Shown here: one piece after another, positions 10,102 to 19,121 of the stretch
How positions within the stretch are numbered: the first letter of the stretch is position 1
Layout: every line of letters starts with the position of its first letter
DNA from: Larimichthys crocea
Lineage: Eukaryota; Chordata; Actinopteri; Sciaenidae
Assembly: GCF_000972845.2 (NCBI RefSeq)
Contig: NC_040013.1
Span: 2,284,642-2,348,641, forward strand
Length of the DNA: 64,000 bases
Reading direction: 5' to 3'
Program-made: the position numbers and the translations under genes
The notes under the pieces: generated by a model
What the model was told of the DNA's origin: nothing
What the model saw: the letters and a program-made list of their open reading frames with translations, nothing else
Database searches by the model: none

Positions 10102-13100
10102 ATGACACGAACGCATCCCCCTGATATACTGGCATCGACTCTATATCAGGACTTTACTCTGAATCCCCTTACCGACCCCTCCATTTCTCTCCACTCCTCC
10201 CGGCAATGTGACTTGAAAATGATCGACAAACCAGAGATCATCAACAAGAGACACTGCCGTAGCTTTGACTTCATCGAGTCACTGGATGACCCGCAGTCTA
10301 TCTCTTCCTCAATGGAGTATCCATACAAGAGGGCTGAGCATCAGACACTAAACAAAGATCTAATGTGGAATGGACTCGATCAACCGGGGCACCTTCGCTT
10401 TTCATCTCCCGATCTGTTCAACACCAGGCAGTTCCAGCAGCACACCGCCCAGGACAAAACCAGCCATCTTACATGGTCAGATTCTAAAAAGAGAACAAGA
10501 TCTAAAAGCGCTCCAAGAATTAAGGCCACCCTTACTCCCGTGCCCATCTCAGTGTCGCCTCCAGGAGCCAGGAAGGGGAGGGATGCACCTCAGGCTGCAT
10601 CGGATACCTTAAGGACTTCTGAAACACATCGAGAATCGTATTCCTCGAACAGGGCTTTTTTGAATGATGTGCATCCTAACAAACTGCAGCCTCATTCTCC
10701 CCTCTATGTCTCAGACTGTTTCGAGGAGGATAAAGCAGACAAACCAGCCATAACTCCTCATGTCAGGTGCCGTGTGGACATTAAACCAGATGCTGCTGTA
10801 CTGCAGCACACATCTAGGCAGGTTCCCAACGTACGGACTGAGCATCTTTGGCAGAGATACTCCCAGGCCAGCAGCAGTAGAGGTCTGTATGTACCACGAC
10901 AGATTGTCTCCTCACCAACGCCCACTCCAAGCGAATGCTACAGTGGAGATTTTAGACAAGGATACCACTATACCACCAGCATGTCTCCCATCTCTTACCA
11001 GCATCTTGACATGCACAGAATGCCGTCACCAACAGCACCATATCTAAGTCAAGAACAAAGAGCTTACTCAAACCCTAACATACCAACAAAGTTTTTCTAC
11101 ACGGAGGACCCTGTCCGGTATCCAGTTCATCCCTATTCTAGAGCATACTATCAGGATGATCGGTCCAGTCTAACCAGCCACGGTAGTACCATGACCAGTC
11201 AGTACGATCCAAGGACTCGATGGGTTCACACCCTTCCTGTCAGGTCATATTACACAGACCATCTTTCCAACAGAGAGCCAGCACACTCTGTATATAGTAG
11301 GCCTTACTCTACAAGTGAAGCAGGATCATACTTTTCTCAAACTCCACTGTCTAGGTCTTATTATGGAGAGGACAGCCGGTTCAATCCATACCACATGAAT
11401 AGCTCAAGGTCGTTTTATTCCAAACCGTACGGCTCTCCTGAGGAGCCGTACTTTCCACTGAGGCCGTATCATACAGAGGGTCGTCGACGCCCTCGGATGT
11501 CCCAGGCCTTTTCAGATGACTGGTATCGCTCAAGTATATCTGGTTATTCTAACCAGTCCTCTCAGCACACACCACCAAGAGTAAGCCAAGACCCCACCAT
11601 ACCCCCGTGGTTTACTAACAGTTGTGTGGAGACAAGTAGACTAGGGGCAGAGGTCAAAAACCACTCCAAGTCTTGGGACAATATTCTGTATCCACGGCAA
11701 AGCAGAGAGCAGTCAGTGCCTCGCGGACGGAGCTATGAGAACCTGTTCTACCAAGCACGGAATGGAGCGTCCGCTGATGTTACATCTCAACCTGTAATAC
11801 TGAACCTCTCAAGTTCACCAAGGCGCTATGCTGCCCTTTCGCTCTCTGAAACCTCATTAGAGAGGGGCTCAAGCAGTCCGTGGAGGAACAGCAAGAGCGG
11901 GCACTGGTTTGTAACCCCTGAGATCACCATAACAGACAATGACTTAAGTGCTGGCAACAACAAGCGGCGCGACGTGCACTCAGTCAGCTGGGATATGATG
12001 GACGGTGACAAGACTCCGTCTCCAACAGTGATGCATCAGAAGCAGCCATCCAACACGGAAGACATTAGCAAAGACAGGAAACACAACAACTTCTCGCTCC
12101 AGCAGAGTCTAGAGCAACTGGACGAACTCTTAGCTGATTTGGTCGTCGATTACAAACCACCAACTTGCAGAAAGTCAAGTGTAGACCTTTTAGACCAGCT
12201 AAAACAACTAATTACTGAAGACGGTGACAAAGACAGAGGATCTTCTGGACTTGAGAACTTAGGATGTCTGAACACTCAGGTCCCATCCTCTAAATCCAGC
12301 CCTGACACCGTCAAAGACCCTGACAGTGGATGTGACGCTTTACAAAGGAGCGCAGAAGAATGTTCTCCAGACCACAGCACAGACGAAGATGACACCATGG
12401 TGTGTGCGAACAAGAAGTGCAAACGGATTGAGAGCATGTTCAACGCCTGCTTGTACTTCAAATCATGTCACAGTTGCTACACTTTTTACTGCTCACGAAA
12501 CTGTCGCAGGGATGACTGGGAGACCCATAAAGAGACCTGTCTGTACGGTCGTGTCAACAGTGTGTGTCGACACACTCTTAAGTTCTGCAGAGAGAATTCA
12601 GAGATCCACAAAGCCTTCTCTCGCGTTGCTAAAGCTGGGTATCTCTCCAGAGGGAGAGGCGTTCTCTTCTTGGGTTTTGCTAATCCAGAGACAGCTGACA
12701 ACTTCCTGCAAGTTGGGCTCGAGAGCCTCCTCATGTCTCCCACATACTTGTCTCTCAGAGAGCTGGATGGCTTCAAGGACAACCTAGGTGAATACTGCAA
12801 AGAGCTGCAGCTCGCAGGTAATGAGTATGACCCCAATGAATGTTTCCTTCTGAATGTATCCGTAGCTGTTGGTGAACTAGTGCCTAACAGACCTTCACCG
12901 AGGGTCCAAGCGCCAACAGTTCGAAAATATGCAAAGGTGTCCTTGGCCTCTTCGAGCCCTGACAAAAAGGTACTCAAGAAGGATAGCGAAATGGAAACTC
13001 TCATCCTCACTCCACCTCCAGGCACACCTGACATTGACAAGGAGGGGGAGGAGGGAAGAAAAGCCAGAGAGGTGTGCTTTGTCAATATCCAGCGTGAGCT

Positions 13101-13314
13101 CAGGACCAGGGGAGTCTTCCTTCGTCACGAGTACCCGAAAATCTATAATCAGCTGTGTGAGTTTGTGGAGAGCAACAAAAGATTCACCCCCACTACGATT
13201 TACCCGATAGATAAGAGAACGGGGAAGCAGTTTATGTGCATGATCATGGCCGCATCCGAGCCAAGAACACTGGACTGGGTGGGCACGCCTCATCTCCTGG
13301 ATGATATTATATAG
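10102..13314 (+). CDS. ajm1: AJM1, apical junction component 1 homolog (MYND-like zinc-finger protein)
   Basis: A single-exon frame of 1070 residues, comparable with the mammalian AJM1/C9orf172 protein (about 980). The start is the first ATG after in-frame stops in the same exon, and the opening MTRTHPPDILASTLYQDF matches the family N-terminus as I recall it. Residues 1-760 are low-complexity, with a tyrosine-rich segment (about 330-470) of recurring SYY/PYS-type motifs. A MYND-like finger spans 768-813: C768, C773, C789, C792, C797, C801, H809, C813, with a CX4C first pair instead of the usual CX2C. A conserved folded region (about 815-1070) follows, interrupted by a polar insert near 935-995. 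The protein ends in DII, which fits a class III PDZ ligand. Family knowledge: vertebrate AJM1 is named after nematode AJM-1 and is thought to act at epithelial apical junctions; its molecular activity is not established. There are no membrane segments or signal peptide. Confidence 0.95.
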   Translation: MTRTHPPDILASTLYQDFTLNPLTDPSISLHSSRQCDLKMIDKPEIINKRHCRSFDFIESLDDPQSISSSMEYPYKRAEHQTLNKDLMWNGLDQPGHLRFSSPDLFNTRQFQQHTAQDKTSHLTWSDSKKRTRSKSAPRIKATLTPVPISVSPPGARKGRDAPQAASDTLRTSETHRESYSSNRAFLNDVHPNKLQPHSPLYVSDCFEEDKADKPAITPHVRCRVDIKPDAAVLQHTSRQVPNVRTEHLWQRYSQASSSRGLYVPRQIVSSPTPTPSECYSGDFRQGYHYTTSMSPISYQHLDMHRMPSPTAPYLSQEQRAYSNPNIPTKFFYTEDPVRYPVHPYSRAYYQDDRSSLTSHGSTMTSQYDPRTRWVHTLPVRSYYTDHLSNREPAHSVYSRPYSTSEAGSYFSQTPLSRSYYGEDSRFNPYHMNSSRSFYSKPYGSPEEPYFPLRPYHTEGRRRPRMSQAFSDDWYRSSISGYSNQSSQHTPPRVSQDPTIPPWFTNSCVETSRLGAEVKNHSKSWDNILYPRQSREQSVPRGRSYENLFYQARNGASADVTSQPVILNLSSSPRRYAALSLSETSLERGSSSPWRNSKSGHWFVTPEITITDNDLSAGNNKRRDVHSVSWDMMDGDKTPSPTVMHQKQPSNTEDISKDRKHNNFSLQQSLEQLDELLADLVVDYKPPTCRKSSVDLLDQLKQLITEDGDKDRGSSGLENLGCLNTQVPSSKSSPDTVKDPDSGCDALQRSAEECSPDHSTDEDDTMVCANKKCKRIESMFNACLYFKSCHSCYTFYCSRNCRRDDWETHKETCLYGRVNSVCRHTLKFCRENSEIHKAFSRVAKAGYLSRGRGVLFLGFANPETADNFLQVGLESLLMSPTYLSLRELDGFKDNLGEYCKELQLAGNEYDPNECFLLNVSVAVGELVPNRPSPRVQAPTVRKYAKVSLASSSPDKKVLKKDSEMETLILTPPPGTPDIDKEGEEGRKAREVCFVNIQRELRTRGVFLRHEYPKIYNQLCEFVESNKRFTPTTIYPIDKRTGKQFMCMIMAASEPRTLDWVGTPHLLDDII

Positions 13315-13467
13315 CATAGCACTAAAATAAATAAAAATAACGATAATGATGTCAGCTACACGAAATGTACATACTGTAAATACATGGTGTGGTTTAGCAA
13401 ACTGAACATTGGTATGTGTATATATGTGACCAGTCTGTCTCTCTCTTACTCTTATTTCTCTCTGTTT

Positions 13468-13468
<1 letters not shown>

Positions 13469-13509
<41 letters not shown>
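13469..13509. repeat. (CA)n microsatellite in ajm1 3' UTR
   Basis: About 20 CA units, 155 bp after the ajm1 stop codon, so they would be transcribed into the mRNA. Confidence 0.9.
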
Positions 13510-13511
<2 letters not shown>

Positions 13512-14647
13512 TTAAAGGCTGCCCTATGTTGTTATTGGCTTGTTTTGATCCTGTTGCACTCAGAAGAGCTGATAGCCTGCATGTAGACTAGGCACAAACC
13601 CACTTATCCAGGTGTTTAAGATGTGAACATGTATGATCTGTACAGTTTCTGCAGACGATATATGAAGCACACAATATTTATGAAGTACACATCTCATCGC
13701 CAACACATAATAGTAGATACAGCCAGGTCTCATATTGTAACAGTCATCCACTATTGATTTCTCCAAAAACGTTATACCAGAAGTTTATATTCTAACTTGT
13801 TACGGTGGTTGTAATATCACAACTGTTTATTAGTACTTAAGTATTATTTCCTAAGTATACTGTAGTTGTGTGGATATTTTTTTCATTATTATTATTGCTA
13901 TTAGTTATTGTTTGATAGACGAAGAAGTACAATCAAACCACCTATTTGTTTCCCCATTTCATTCCAGATTTTGGGTTGGAACTTATTCCATCTTGTGATA
14001 AGACTTGATGTCATTCTTGTATAAATTGCTTTGTTTGAAAGTGGCCTTCAGTCGAAAATAAAAAAAAAGCATTTGACACAAAGCAATGTATAGGTTTAGC
14101 TATTTCTAAAGGCTCGACAGCTCTTGACTTAGGTCGTTTGAACTACCATTGTAAATGAACAATTATTTTGCTCAAAGCATGTTATTTATATTCAGGTATT
14201 TTAATATTGATATTGCTTATAATTAAATTTATTATGTTAACGAGATACCATTTGATGCTTAGAAATGTAAGAGGTATATATATTGAATATTAGATCATTT
14301 GAACATCATGACCTTGAGACCTTATTGTAACTAATACCACAGTATGTTCTTAAACAATATGCAATAAAAGAGCAACCTTAACATCTATATTGTAAAATCC
14401 TATTTTATTATTAAAACTAATATTCCCTTGGAGCCGAGAGCTGCAAAGACTTGCACTAAAATATAAATTATAAAATGAGAATGTTCCTAACACAGCTGCA
14501 GCACTGTACCCAGATGTGATGACATGCCTGCTTCCGTTGCCATTGTTGACTAATCTAAGGTTGCTCTTTTACTTGATTATATATCTTTGTGCAAGACCTT
14601 CCTGAACTTTCTATTTTGTGATGTTTATAACCCATATATAAATATAT

Positions 14648-14653
14648 AATAAA
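14648..14653 (+). terminator. Polyadenylation signal of ajm1
   Basis: Canonical AATAAA with a GT-rich downstream element starting about 18 nt later. This is the last strong signal before the intergenic region. Confidence 0.55.
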
Positions 14654-16380
14654 TGGAATTTAACGAGTAACCTTGTGGCTTTGTGTTTCTCTTTCATGGC
14701 ACTCCTTATCATGCAGATGAGAATACAGTTCCTATCAATAGGACTGATGGTGTTAGGGTTACATGTCTGAAAACAGCATCCTGTTTTTATTATAGTATAG
14801 TATTACAGTATTACAGTACAAAAATAAAGACGTATGAACCCCTTCCTCCTCTACAAGGTAGACATGGGACATGTACATTATGTAAAAAGTCAGAGTAACT
14901 TCATATTTAGCTTTGTATTTAGGTATATATACATATATTTGAAGATATTTACACAGCGAGTCAGTGTGTTTATGACATAAAAACATGTTGTTCTTGTAAT
15001 TATGTATGATACTTTTAACAGTTAATACAGGTTTGGAGCACATTTCTAATTCAAGCTTTTAATGAGATGTGGCAAACTCATTCTGAACATATTTCATATG
15101 TTTCAAACCTTGTCTCTATAGTTTCAGTTCAGGTACTGGTTTGCTGGTTCGAGTTTCAAACTGACTGTTTCCTGGAGACCCCCCACCTCACCCCTCTCTC
15201 TCTCTGTTTTACTATAAGTGTGCTGTAGCATGTCTGAGTCATGTTACTGTAACAGGTCGCTTTACAATAATTCCTTATGTGTCTTTCTTCTATGTTAGAC
15301 CACCACCTAGTGGAATAATGCATGTATTACTTTCTCTTTTTTTGGAACACACACACAGTTTATGACTTGCTTTATGTTAATTATTCATTAAGACAGTGTG
15401 TGTGCAGCATGACCACATCACTGATTGACTCAGAATGTGTCTTTGTTCACTTCTAATGTATTAATATCCCATATTTCTGCGTTCTGCTGTCTCCCTTGAC
15501 ACATTTCCAATCAGTTTATCAAAATTAAACATTTGATGGTTTTTTCTTTGGCCTGTGTTTTTGTATTACATTATAATATCACAGTAATGTCAAGGGATGA
15601 TGTCCAGCTAAGTAAATAAGTCCCTTTATCCAGGGTAGATCGAGATACTAAGTCAAAATGTGTTCCAATCATTTTAAATTAAATTAAATTAAAGGTAAAT
15701 GTTGACGGCCGTGAACACACAAAGCTGATTTCAGTGTTTATATGGGTAACTAATGACTGATCTAAGAGAGACTTAAAAAAAAAGGTGAAACTCTCCTTTA
15801 ACAGCTTGAACGTTTTCCTGTAATGATCTCATCTTGGCAGCAGAGAACAGAGTTACAGTGTGTGTGTCGCCATATCTTGAAATCCAGTTAAGTCAGCTTT
15901 ATTTACAAGGAACATTTGAGAACATATTACGTATTGCACATTTTCAATAAACAAAAATACACAGTGTCAAATTATAAGAACTGGACAAAATAAAACAGGA
16001 AGAATTCATGAGACAAATCATGAGGTATTATAACAAATTAGATTTGTCAGATGTAAAATCCAGAGACAGAGAGAAAGCTATTGTTCTTTTCAGTGTTTCT
16101 CTGAGGGATCCGGCTCCGGCTCTGTTTAATCTCAGAAACATTTATTTCATTGTTTATCAGCTCTGAATGGTTGGCAGCATTGCATGTCTTTCATGTTTGA
16201 GGTAATAATACATCAAATTTATTGTCTTATAAATGAAATAAAACATGAATCCAGTGTTACAAGATGAGTTTTGTGACATGGGATCCAGACAGATTTACAC
16301 TTATTCAGAGTCAAAAATCTCAAGTACACAGAAAGATATAAATAAAAAACAATGATATAGTCATGATGACAAAAAACACA

Positions 16381-16430
16381 ATTAAAGTTCCAGTGTGTAG
16401 AATTTAGTTGCATCTAGTGGTGTGAAAAGA
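16381..16430 (+). mobile_element. Fragment of a common teleost MITE-like repeat
   Basis: The terminal motif TTAAAGTTCCAGTGTGTAG followed by GCATCTAGTGGTG is a signature I recall as widespread in fish genomes. The opposite end of the same family (CATCTAGTGGTG ... CTGGACCTTTAA) occurs at 49261-49518. Only about 50 bp of this copy is recognisable. Confidence 0.45.
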
Positions 16431-16732
16431 TCTGACTCCCTAAAAAAAAAAAAAAAACTTCCCATCACTATTAGATTTTCCTTTTAAAACAGACAGAATT
16501 TGTTCTCTTACATAAATAACATGATTTTTTTCTGTTATCTATTACTGCCAATTTGCTGTATATACTTTGTACAATATATTTTATTTATTATTGCTATTTT
16601 GATATTTTATTGTATAGTTTGTTCTTTATATTTTTATTCTTATGTTGTCTAACGTCACTGTGTGTAATGCTGCTGCTGCACTGTAATTTCCCAGCTTGGG
16701 ATAAATAGTAGTATATATAAGTATAGTACAGT

Positions 16733-16800
16733 CAGGGGCGCTGCCAGGAATTTTGGGCCCCATGACTAAAAAAATCAAATTGGCCCCCCCTCTGCACAAC
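16733..16800. repeat. Interspersed-repeat fragment (GGGGCGCTGCC...GGGCCCCATG)
   Basis: CAGGGGCGCTGCC followed by TTTTGGGCCCCATGA and a C-run resembles a phrase common in teleost DNA transposon ends. The match is from memory and the copy is short. Confidence 0.35.
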
Positions 16801-16909
16801 TGTTGTCAGCACATCTCTAGTAGAACCTAACTATCCCATCAAAAGCTTTACAGAACTCTAATTAATTAAAAGTACAATATTTACTCGCGTCTTGTGGTTC
16901 AATACTGGT

Positions 16910-16991
16910 ACTAGCACAATATTTACTGCTGCTGATTTGTACATGCATGCACTAGCACAATATTTACTGCTGCTGATTTGTACATGCATGC
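16910..16991. repeat. Perfect tandem duplication of 41 bp
   Basis: The 41-bp unit at 16910-16950 (starting ACTAGCACAATATTTACTGC, ending ACATGCATGC) is repeated without change at 16951-16991. The identity implies a very recent duplication. Confidence 0.95.
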
Positions 16992-17063
16992 AAGTCTGAT
17001 TAAAAAGATTAAAAGCCAGCATACATTTTTATTCAACTTTTACTCCCAAAAACACGTAAAAAC

Positions 17064-17066
17064 TAT

Positions 17067-17112
<46 letters not shown>

Positions 17113-17155
17113 CTTTCTATCTATCTTTCTTTCTATTTTTCTATCTTTCTTTCTT

Positions 17156-17233
<78 letters not shown>

Positions 17234-17247
17234 AATGTTTCTTTCTT

Positions 17248-17298
<51 letters not shown>

Positions 17299-17432
17299 AT
17301 CTATCTTTCTTTCTTTCTTTCTATCTATATTTCATTCTTTCTATCTTTCTTTCTTTCTATCTTTCTTTCTTTCCATCTATCTATCTTTCTATCTTTTTTT
17401 TCTTTCTTTCTATCTTTCTATCTATCTTTCTT

Positions 17433-17484
<52 letters not shown>

Positions 17485-18131
17485 TCCTTCTTTCTTTCTA
17501 TCTATCTTTCTATCTTTCTTTTTTTCTTTCTTTCTTTCTATCTTTCTATCTATCTTTCTTTCTATCTTTCATTCTTTCTTTCATTCTTTCTTTCTTTCTT
17601 TCCTTCTTTCTTTCTTTCTATCTATCTTTCTATCTATGTTTCTTTCTTTCTTTCTTTCTTTCTATCTTTCTATCTATGTTTCTTTCTTTCTTTCTTTCTA
17701 TGTTTCTTTCTATCTTTCTATCTTTCTTTCTTCCTATCTATGTTTCTTTCATACTTTCTTTCTTTCTTTCTTTCTTTCTATCTATCTTTCTATCTATCTT
17801 TCTTTCTTTCTTTCCTTCTTTCTTTCTATCTATCTATCTATCTATGTTTCTTTCTTTTTTTCTTTCTTTATATGTTTCTTTCTTTCTTTCTATCTTTCTT
17901 TCTATCTTTCTTTCTTTCTTTCTTTCTATCATTCTTTCTATCTTTCTATCTTTCTATGTTTCTTTCTTTCTTTCTTTCTATCTTTCTATCATTCTTTCTA
18001 TCTTTCTATGTTTCTTTCTTTCTATCATTCTTTCTTTCTATCTATATTTCTTTCTTTCTTTCTTTCTTCCTTCCTTTCTTTCTTTCTTTCTTTCTTTCTA
18101 TCTTTCTATCTTTCTTTCTTTCTTTCTTTCA
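17064..18131 (+). repeat. 1.07-kb compound (TATC)n/(TTTC)n microsatellite
   Basis: The stretch consists almost entirely of TATC and TTTC units with occasional TATG, TTCC or TTTT variants. TATC dominates 17064-17300 and TTTC the rest. One strand is nearly pure pyrimidine, so the tract could adopt triplex (H-DNA) structure. All three forward frames stay open for hundreds of codons with Phe/Leu/Ser/Ile/Tyr-only proteins; these are artefacts of the repeat. It ends 31 bp before the NRF1-type site of the gapvd1 promoter. Confidence 0.97.
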
Positions 18132-18161
18132 GTGTGAACCTCCCTCTCTGTGAGCAGCCCT

Positions 18162-18173
18162 TGCGCATGCGCT
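18162..18173. promoter_or_regulatory. Palindromic NRF1-type binding site
   Basis: TGCGCATGCGCT contains a full match to the NRF1 core GCGCATGCGC. Its place in the CpG island, about 160 bp before the first splice donor, is typical of NRF1-driven core promoters. Occupancy is inferred. Confidence 0.55.
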
Positions 18174-18184
18174 GTGCGCCGCTC

Positions 18185-18336
18185 TCCTCGTGATGACAGC
18201 TAATGACAGCGCTGCCGCAGATCAGTGACTGAGAGGCGGCTAACCTGCGACCAACCACCCGCTCTGACCCGACAAACCTCCGCATCAGCCGCGTTTGGAG
18301 GCAGCCAGAACACCCAGCGAACGCTAACCACGCCGG
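18185..18336 (+). other. gapvd1: gapvd1 non-coding exon 1 (5' UTR)
   Basis: The 3' edge is a strong donor, CGCCGG|GTGAGT (GT at 18337). The 5' edge is estimated at about 15-20 bp after the NRF1-type site. It would join to the acceptor CTTCCTCCAG ending at 25661, adding 34 nt of leader before the ATG at 25696. Confidence 0.5.
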
Positions 18337-18400
18337 GTGAGTCCCCGCAGACACGTCGGGCTTCACGTTTACGAGCTTTTTATTTTTGTGTTTTTGCAAA

Positions 18401-18490
18401 GCTAAGCTAACGCGGCTAACTAGCTTAGCTCGACTAGCTTAGCTCGAGTTTAACTTGGTTAACGCTAGCCTAGCTTAGCTTAGCTTAGCC
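18401..18490. repeat. TAGCTTAGCT / GCTAAC array
   Basis: Overlapping copies of TAGCTTAGC, GCTAAGCTAACG and GTTAACGCTAGCC fill about 90 bp, starting 64 bp after the first splice donor. The units are self-complementary (AGCT, GCTAGC, GTTAAC), so the array can fold on itself. Confidence 0.75.
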
Positions 18491-19121
18491 CGGTTTTCCT
18501 TTTTCTCCCGGGTTAAAAACACAACAACACCCCCGGTGCCAGGTGTAGTAAGCACCTGTCGGGTTCCTCTTAGCGTGGAGCTAACCTGGCGTCAGTTACC
18601 GTGAGTTCACCTGACGTTAGCTCGGTGGTTAACGGACGGTAACTCCGGACCTGTCCGTGTTTGTGGCTGAAATCTCAGCTGGCACAGCGACTGAACGTTA
18701 CCGACACGTTTAAAAAACGTTTTCTTTTGGTTTGTGTTCGCTGCCTACACCCACCCATGGAGCCGGAGACAGGAATGTGTAAAGTTGTTGCCAAATAACT
18801 TAACCAGAGTGTGTGTGAGTGATATTAAAGCTTATAACAGCACACTGACATTAACATTATAAATATTTAAACACCGTTAATGTCTCTGCATCCTGTGTCC
18901 ACTGTTATTACTGTACTTGATCAATGTTTGCTGCTTTTCTGTCCATTAAATGAAATGTTTTTACATTTTTTAACTCTCTGACAGACAAAATAAGCTCATA
19001 AAATCTCACTTTTAGCACAAATACTCGTCAGATATCACTTTACTCATTCCTGTGTTTCCATGTTTCAAAGGTGGTTTTCACACATTTAAATTTTCTTCAG
19101 TGTTACAATTAAATTTACAAG

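Larger units (their letters stand above)
13315..14670 (+). other. ajm1: ajm1 3' UTR
   Basis: AT-rich sequence follows the stop codon. A (CA)n tract lies at 13469-13509. Candidate polyadenylation signals AATAAA lie at 14363-14368 and 14648-14653. The second is followed within 20 nt by a GT-rich stretch (CTTGTGGCTTTGTG), the classic downstream element, so I place the main 3' end near 14670. A shorter form ending near 14385 is possible. Confidence 0.55.
14680..17060. other. Intergenic region between ajm1 and gapvd1
   Basis: AT-rich DNA without exon-like frames. It holds repeat fragments: a short piece of a common teleost element at 16381-16430, a GGGGCGCTGCC...GGGCCCCATG repeat at 16733-16800, and a 41-bp tandem duplication at 16910-16991. 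The segment at 15890-16080 resembles a decayed interspersed repeat but I cannot classify it. Confidence 0.55.
18140..18720. promoter_or_regulatory. CpG-rich promoter region of gapvd1
   Basis: CpG density rises sharply right after the microsatellite and stays high to about 18.7 kb. This surrounds the non-coding first exon and its donor GTGAGT at 18337. The stretch fits a housekeeping-type CpG-island promoter, as expected for a broadly expressed endocytic regulator. Confidence 0.6.

Noticed and set aside
12326..12787. 153-codon plus-strand frame inside ajm1
   Set aside because: Alternative-frame shadow of the MYND-coding part of ajm1.
12486..13509. Minus-strand frames of 199 and 204 codons overlapping the ajm1 3' end
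   Set aside because: They are antisense shadows of the ajm1 coding frame; one runs through the (CA)n tract. There are no splice sites or family resemblance.
18122..18132. TTTCTTTCAG resembling a splice acceptor just before the gapvd1 promoter
   Set aside because: It is simply the end of the TTTC microsatellite; no upstream exon or donor supports it.
16978..18193. Long forward frames of 391, 300 and 185 codons made of Phe, Leu, Ser, Ile and Tyr
   Set aside because: They are the translation of the TATC/TTTC microsatellite, open in all three forward frames at once, with no protein-like composition.
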